A stretch of 64,000 nucleotides of DNA from Strix aluco (lineage: Eukaryota; Chordata; Aves; Strigiformes; Strigidae): assembly GCF_031877795.1 (NCBI RefSeq), contig NC_133940.1, positions 9,115,985 through 9,179,984 of the forward strand, in the 5' to 3' direction. The notes beneath the pieces are model-generated. The model was not told where the DNA came from. It ran no database searches and saw nothing but the letters and a program-made list of their open reading frames with translations. Below, piece after piece: positions 60,101-64,000 of the stretch. Every line of letters starts with the position of its first letter. Position 1 is the first letter of the stretch. The translations under genes were made by a program, and so were the position numbers.

Positions 60101-63100
60101 ACTTGAGCTACATTCGTAAGGGAAACCTACTTGTCTATACACACAGTTGATATGTTTCTTTGCCAGCCAGCATGCCTGCAACCCACCTGATCTAACCCAA
60201 ACCCTTCCATTTCCTGCAATATGCTGTGGCTGTTGTACACCAGAACAGCCACATTCCTGTTTTGCCCATGCCAGCTTTATAAGAACTTGTGCCATGCTCA
60301 ATTTGCTATTCCCAGCCTGCATTCTGCAGACTCCCCTTTCCACAGATGCCCACTTGCAAAAAAGCCTTTATTCAGTATTTCTGGATGCACTGGTATTCAG
60401 CTTTTCAGTCATTTTACTTTGAAGTATTGTCAACAAAAAAAATATTAATCAAAATAGACGGCAGATGAATACTTTTAGAAAATATTGGAAAAATAAGCAT
60501 GTCTTGTGCTTCACACCTATTTCCTAAGCACTGGGACTAAATGTGATGAATAAAATTAAGAAAAAATAGTTACAACTTGTAGCTATGCCCAAATGATGTG
60601 AGGAATTAAAGTGCCTCAAAACAACAAAACAAAACACCCCACTCACTGACATATAACTGGTAAAAGCCTTATTTTATAGACTGGTTTGAAATCAACTTAA
60701 CTGTCATGACACTATGATGGTATATGCACCTACCACAGCAGTAACAGAGAAACCAAACAGTCTTCTACAACAATTTGACAAGTCTACAGAAATTGAATGT
60801 TGGTATCTACCAATTTCTCCCTGAAAAATTCCGACTGATGTGAAAAAGGGGTCTGAAGGAAGTGTCAAATCCTGGGAAACTTTCAGTCATGCAAACCTCA
60901 GGCTGTATTTCCCCGTATAATGGAATCCCCATCCCTTAGCTCTCATCGTAGGGGAGGGAAAAAGGAGAAAAGGGTTTAAGTTACATGAACATTTAGAAGT
61001 GAAACTGCAAGGATAGAAGCATACAAACAAGTTACTTTGAGGCAGTGTAGAGTGTGAGCAGGCAGTGCACCAGCAACTCCGTGGTAACTGCAGTGCTAAA
61101 CTTACAAAAACTAAAATGCTAAGAAAACTACTGGGTTTTTTCACTTCCACATAAAAATAAGCCTTTCTAAAATTCCTGATCTTTTCCCATACACAATAAA
61201 CTATCAATTAAACTACTTAGGGGTATGTTGAATGCTTAAAAGTACATTTATGTCAAATGTCTCTACTAGTAAGGATATAAATATCAACAATAATACTAAA
61301 TTAACCAGTTTCTTCTTACCTTGTTCTTTCTGAAACCCTTAATAATCAGATAAATAAGTCACCTCAAATGGAGGAACTGAGGTTGTCAATAAAGAGCCTT
61401 AAAATAAGCTTTTACTGTTTAAAAACAAGAAAACTTAAAAATGCAACCACATGCTGAAAAACTGCACAAAATACTTGGTGCAAAATAATCTAAGCTAGAA
61501 TATGTACTTCAAAATATATTTCTACTGTTGTTATTTCATCAATGTATTAAATATTTCAGTGAGAGCCGACGTTCTGCTACTTCTAAGAAACAGGACAGAA
61601 AACAATGCAATTTTAAGGTATGTCAGGCTATTTTTCTTCATATGTTTCTTTTGCAATTTGGAGAATTCAGCACAACTTCATAGTTAATTACAGAAACACA
61701 CAAGTTACCTTTTAATTATATAGAGTGAACCAGCTTTCCATAATCCAACACACACTTTCTCCTCCTTTAGTTGGGGTTCTAGCACTAATGGCATAGAGTG
61801 GACACACAGGTAGCGAGGAGAGTAGCAGATTGAGAAAAGCAGAGAACAAGGTAAACATGCCTTAACTTTTTGCTTCACTTTCAAGAAATGGGGAGAAAAA
61901 CATTCTTCCCACCCTCCACCCCCAAGAAAAAAAAAAAAGGAACATTTCTCAGCAAGTAAAAGAAAATAGGATTCCTCACATTCCAAAAAAAATCCTGATC
62001 TCCCTATGGATTTGTGCCACAAGTCCCTGCAAACTCCTGCACCACCTGCAGAGATGTGACCTTAAAGCCAGGCGTCAAGTTTTTAATGAACAGGCTGCAA
62101 AGCCAGGCAACTGTTTCCCCTAGAAAATGCAGTATCTGCCAAGAGGACCAGAGGAAACAACAGACATGAAGGCTTAAAAGAGACTCGTTTATCCCACAGA
62201 AAAAGCTTTGGCAATTGTTTTTCAAGAAAACAGGCACGCTTATAGGGCAGTAATACTTGCAGAATGGTCAACAACTTATGACCAACTGCATCATTACTAT
62301 TGTTGCTATATCCCTAGCACCATGATTCTTCTTTTAGGGGGGAAGGAAGAGGTGCTAAAAGTAAACGAAGGTGGCAACTGAGGGGTATACGTACTGGTGA
62401 CACAAGCCCAAAGCACCGCTGCCAAAAAACCCAAACATCTGAAGTTACTGACACCAAAGAGTTCAGACACTCAAGCTATCCTAGCTGTGTTTGGAAGAAA
62501 TGACAAGAATTTATGGCCCTTAAACACAACGTATGAAGGAAAGTAGCTTTTTACCCCAGACTAACAAATAACAACACTCATTCAGTTTTCTTAATAATTT
62601 CCCATTTGTAGTTATTTCATTAAGTTCCAGATTTTTCAGGGCTCTGGATTTGAAATTCCTATCTGGATTTTAAAAAAACCATCCTTCTCTGGATCCAAAC
62701 AGAGCTCAATAAGGACTGAGTGTTGGGTAGCGGAAGGAACCAAGTGGCTTCTCAGGGGCAACTATACTTACACCTCTGTAGCATCAAGGATGATGTATAG
62801 CTCAGTCACTGCTAGCAAATCCATTAATGCTATTACAATGTTCACTCTGCTGGCTAATTAAGCATCCCTCCCTCCTACCTTTGATTTTCCTAGTTAAGCT
62901 GTAATCTCTCTGAAACAAAAACTACATATATTACTCTGCTTACCATGATGGACCCCTGTTACTACACACTCCCTAAGTAGCACTAGCAGCAATATAAAAA
63001 TATGTTTAATAACACACTCAAAATGATGTTTCAGAATAAAATAATCCAATATATCTGAACTAGAATCAGTCCAGAGGAAGTGAATACAAAATATTAAACT

Positions 63101-63284
63101 CTACCCTAATCTGTTCTTTCATTTCACTTCCAATCCTGATCTGTAAAAGTTTCAATTCAAATGTCTTTGTCTCATCATTGCAACTCTTTAACATAATCAA
63201 CTTCACATGACTTACCCAAATTTTCTTCTTGCAGACCGTGTGTAATAGAAGCAAGGTGTTACAGGAGTAACAGATGCACTTCCC
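51050..63284 (-). CDS. RADX: RADX (CXorf57), 3' part of gene: last five coding exons
   Basis: Partial gene continuing beyond the right edge. Exons at 63284-63216, 57948-57869, 53860-53567, 52273-52091 and 51195-51050 join in one open frame of 772 nt (about 256 residues and a TAA stop). All splice phases fit and all boundaries are GT-AG. Identity is based on resemblance to the C-terminal part of RADX as I remember it ([54 protein letters not shown]) and on position: in human, RADX lies immediately upstream of RNF128 on the same strand. Known role: an RPA1-related OB-fold protein that binds single-stranded DNA at replication forks and limits RAD51 loading. The OB folds assigned to ssDNA binding lie mainly in the part outside this window. 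The exon chain is firm; the gene name is somewhat less so. Confidence 0.83.
51196..52090 (-). other. RADX: RADX last intron
   Basis: 895-base intron, AT-rich, with no recognised content. Confidence 0.8.
52091..52273 (-). CDS. RADX: RADX penultimate coding exon
   Basis: 183 nt, 60 full codons. The acceptor is ttcaacag and the donor gtgaga. It encodes [20 protein letters not shown] followed by [19 protein letters not shown] and a polar stretch rich in Ser, Gln and Arg. Phase joins both neighbours (Gly at the start, Asn at the end). It was found by frame and splice continuity; the open frame has no ATG of useful length. Confidence 0.83.
52274..53566 (-). other. RADX: RADX penultimate intron
   Basis: About 1.3 kb, AT-rich, with no recognised content. 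Confidence 0.8.
53567..53860 (-). CDS. RADX: RADX internal exon (third from last)
   Basis: 294 nt, 97 full codons, the largest RADX exon in the window. The acceptor is tttataatag and the donor a consensus gtaagt. It encodes a charged start ([20 protein letters not shown]), then a conserved-looking block with [39 protein letters not shown] and [11 protein letters not shown]. The last resembles a strand of a compact domain. The ATG seen at 53873 lies in the intron, so it is not a start. Confidence 0.84.
53861..57868 (-). other. RADX: RADX intron
   Basis: About 4 kb, AT-rich, with the poly(C) run at 55595. No exon was found and phases across it already agree. Confidence 0.75.
55595..55606. repeat. 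Poly(C) run in a RADX intron
   Basis: Twelve consecutive C. Likely a simple repeat and a possible sequencing-length error. Confidence 0.7.
57869..57948 (-). CDS. RADX: RADX internal exon (fourth from last)
   Basis: 80 nt, 26 full codons. The acceptor is ctttttatag, with a good pyrimidine tract, and the donor gtacgt. It encodes an acidic, polar segment ([20 protein letters not shown] and SLQCCT), probably a linker. It enters in phase completing GGC (Gly) and leaves with one G that forms GAC (Asp) with the next exon. Confidence 0.74.
57949..63215 (-). other. RADX: RADX intron
   Basis: About 5.3 kb. Phase continuity (GG + C) across it suggests no missing exon, though one whose length is a multiple of three cannot be excluded. 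The ORFs at 60041-60343 and 60887-61207 have no recognisable product. Confidence 0.65.
63216..63284 (-). CDS. RADX: RADX internal exon (fifth from last)
   Basis: 69 nt: one base, 22 codons, two bases. The acceptor is ctactttaag and the donor a perfect gtaagt. It encodes [20 protein letters not shown] and KF, followed by a split Gly codon. No ATG-based ORF marks it. It was recognised because its open frame, consensus donor and phase 2 end join exactly to the next exon at 57948. A chance short exon is possible but unlikely given the phase match. Confidence 0.7.
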
Positions 63285-64000
63285 CTTAAAGTAGGAAATT
63301 CACCATTATTTTACAGTATTTATTTAAATGGAAATACACAAAGCGAAGAACATGCATGTTTTTCTTTCAGGCAGAACTAACTTAAGACACTCAAATGATG
63401 GAATTTTTCTTATGGAACTGAAATCCACTAACAAGCTCACTGTAACACTGCCAAGACAGAAGTTCTATTCACCACAGTTTTCTTGGTCTTAAGTTTTCAT
63501 TCGATCCTAATTATATTTCATCTCATTTTCCCTCAAAATATTCCAAATACCCACCCCTCTTCCCACACTATGACTTTTGGATGTGAAAAGTTGAGAAGAA
63601 AAACAAACCCTTTACAGCATGGAAAATCCACTACAAAAAAAAAAAAAAAAAAAAAGAGATGTGCCTGGCTAGATTTTTGTAACATTAAATCTGTCAAAGT
63701 ATACGCCAGGCTTTTAATACTCAGTATGGGTACATGAGATTTTGCACAAACATTGCAACAAAGGGCAGTCTTATACAAGCAGGTATTTTACTCTTGAATC
63801 TAATACAGCTTTATCAGACAAATTACTCTGTCTTACTCCATTTCCTTATATCAGATTGATACCCTTTGTCTATGTCTGACTAGATGCAATACAATTTCAT
63901 GAAATCCCATCACAAGCAGAGCCATAGTACAAGTTATTTCGAGCCTTTAGGTTAGCACATGACCACCATCTCCTTGCCTTTCTGACAGCAAGTTACAGCT
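63285..64000 (-). other. RADX: RADX upstream intron, running off the window
   Basis: No further exon was recognised up to the edge. Contains the 21-base poly(A) tract. The rest of RADX, including its promoter and the main OB folds, lies beyond the right end. Confidence 0.6.
63635..63655. repeat. Poly(A) tract in a RADX intron
   Basis: Twenty-one consecutive A on the plus strand, so poly(T) in RADX sense, about 350 bases upstream of the RADX exon at 63284. No retrocopy was recognised. Confidence 0.8.

Noticed and set aside
60041-61207. Two minus-strand ORFs of about 100 codons inside the large RADX intron, considered as RADX exons
   Set aside because: Translations do not resemble RADX, no consensus donor and acceptor pair fits the phase, and the flanking exons already join in frame without them.
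25081-63655. Poly(A) tracts considered as tails of processed pseudogenes
   Set aside because: No adjacent retrocopied ORF, target duplication or gene similarity was seen beside any of the tracts; they read as simple repeats.
1-64000. Search for CRISPR arrays, operons, prophage or other prokaryote-type systems, and for tRNA or rRNA genes
   Set aside because: No regularly spaced repeats, no dense same-strand ORFs, and no tRNA box A/B pair or rRNA sequence that I could recognise. The window is vertebrate nuclear DNA.

Overview
The window looks like a stretch of an avian (bird) nuclear genome. The support is: vertebrate multi-exon genes with GT-AG introns, two remnants of CR1-type LINEs with the bird/reptile 3' signature, an LTR of avian endogenous-retrovirus style, low overall repeat density, and a gene order matching human Xq22 (RADX then RNF128, same strand). 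From general knowledge, that segment lies on chicken chromosome 4. The species cannot be named from the sequence alone.

Two genes, both on the minus strand, explain essentially all the coding signal. RADX (CXorf57) enters from the right edge. Its last five coding exons lie at 63284-63216, 57948-57869, 53860-53567, 52273-52091 and 51195-51050. They join in one uninterrupted frame and end in a stop codon. RNF128 (GRAIL, a transmembrane RING-H2 ubiquitin ligase) is complete. It has two alternative coding first exons: exon 1B at 46875-46470, upstream, and exon 1A at 33649-33202, inside a CpG island. Either one splices in the same phase to six shared exons at 18911-18664, 12172-12101, 11515-11433, 8828-8732, 7776-7611 and 6138-6020. 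The predicted proteins are 410 aa (exon 1A form) and 396 aa (exon 1B form), each with a signal peptide, a protease-associated (PA) domain, one membrane segment and a RING-H2 finger.

Layout from left to right: 1-4745 is intergenic with a probable solo LTR (454-764). 4746-6019 is the putative RNF128 3' UTR. 6020-46875 is RNF128, with large introns holding a few short repeats and the CpG island at about 32860-34290. 46876-51049 is the short RADX-RNF128 intergenic region, with a 38-bp tandem duplication near exon 1B. 51050-64000 is the 3' part of RADX. The two genes are not known to act in one pathway (RADX in replication-fork protection, RNF128 in membrane-protein ubiquitination), so their adjacency looks like conserved synteny. 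I found no CRISPR array, rRNA, convincing tRNA, or clearly new system. The most useful leads are the dual first exons, a coding-like ORF in RNF128 intron 5, and repeats next to the two RNF128 promoters.
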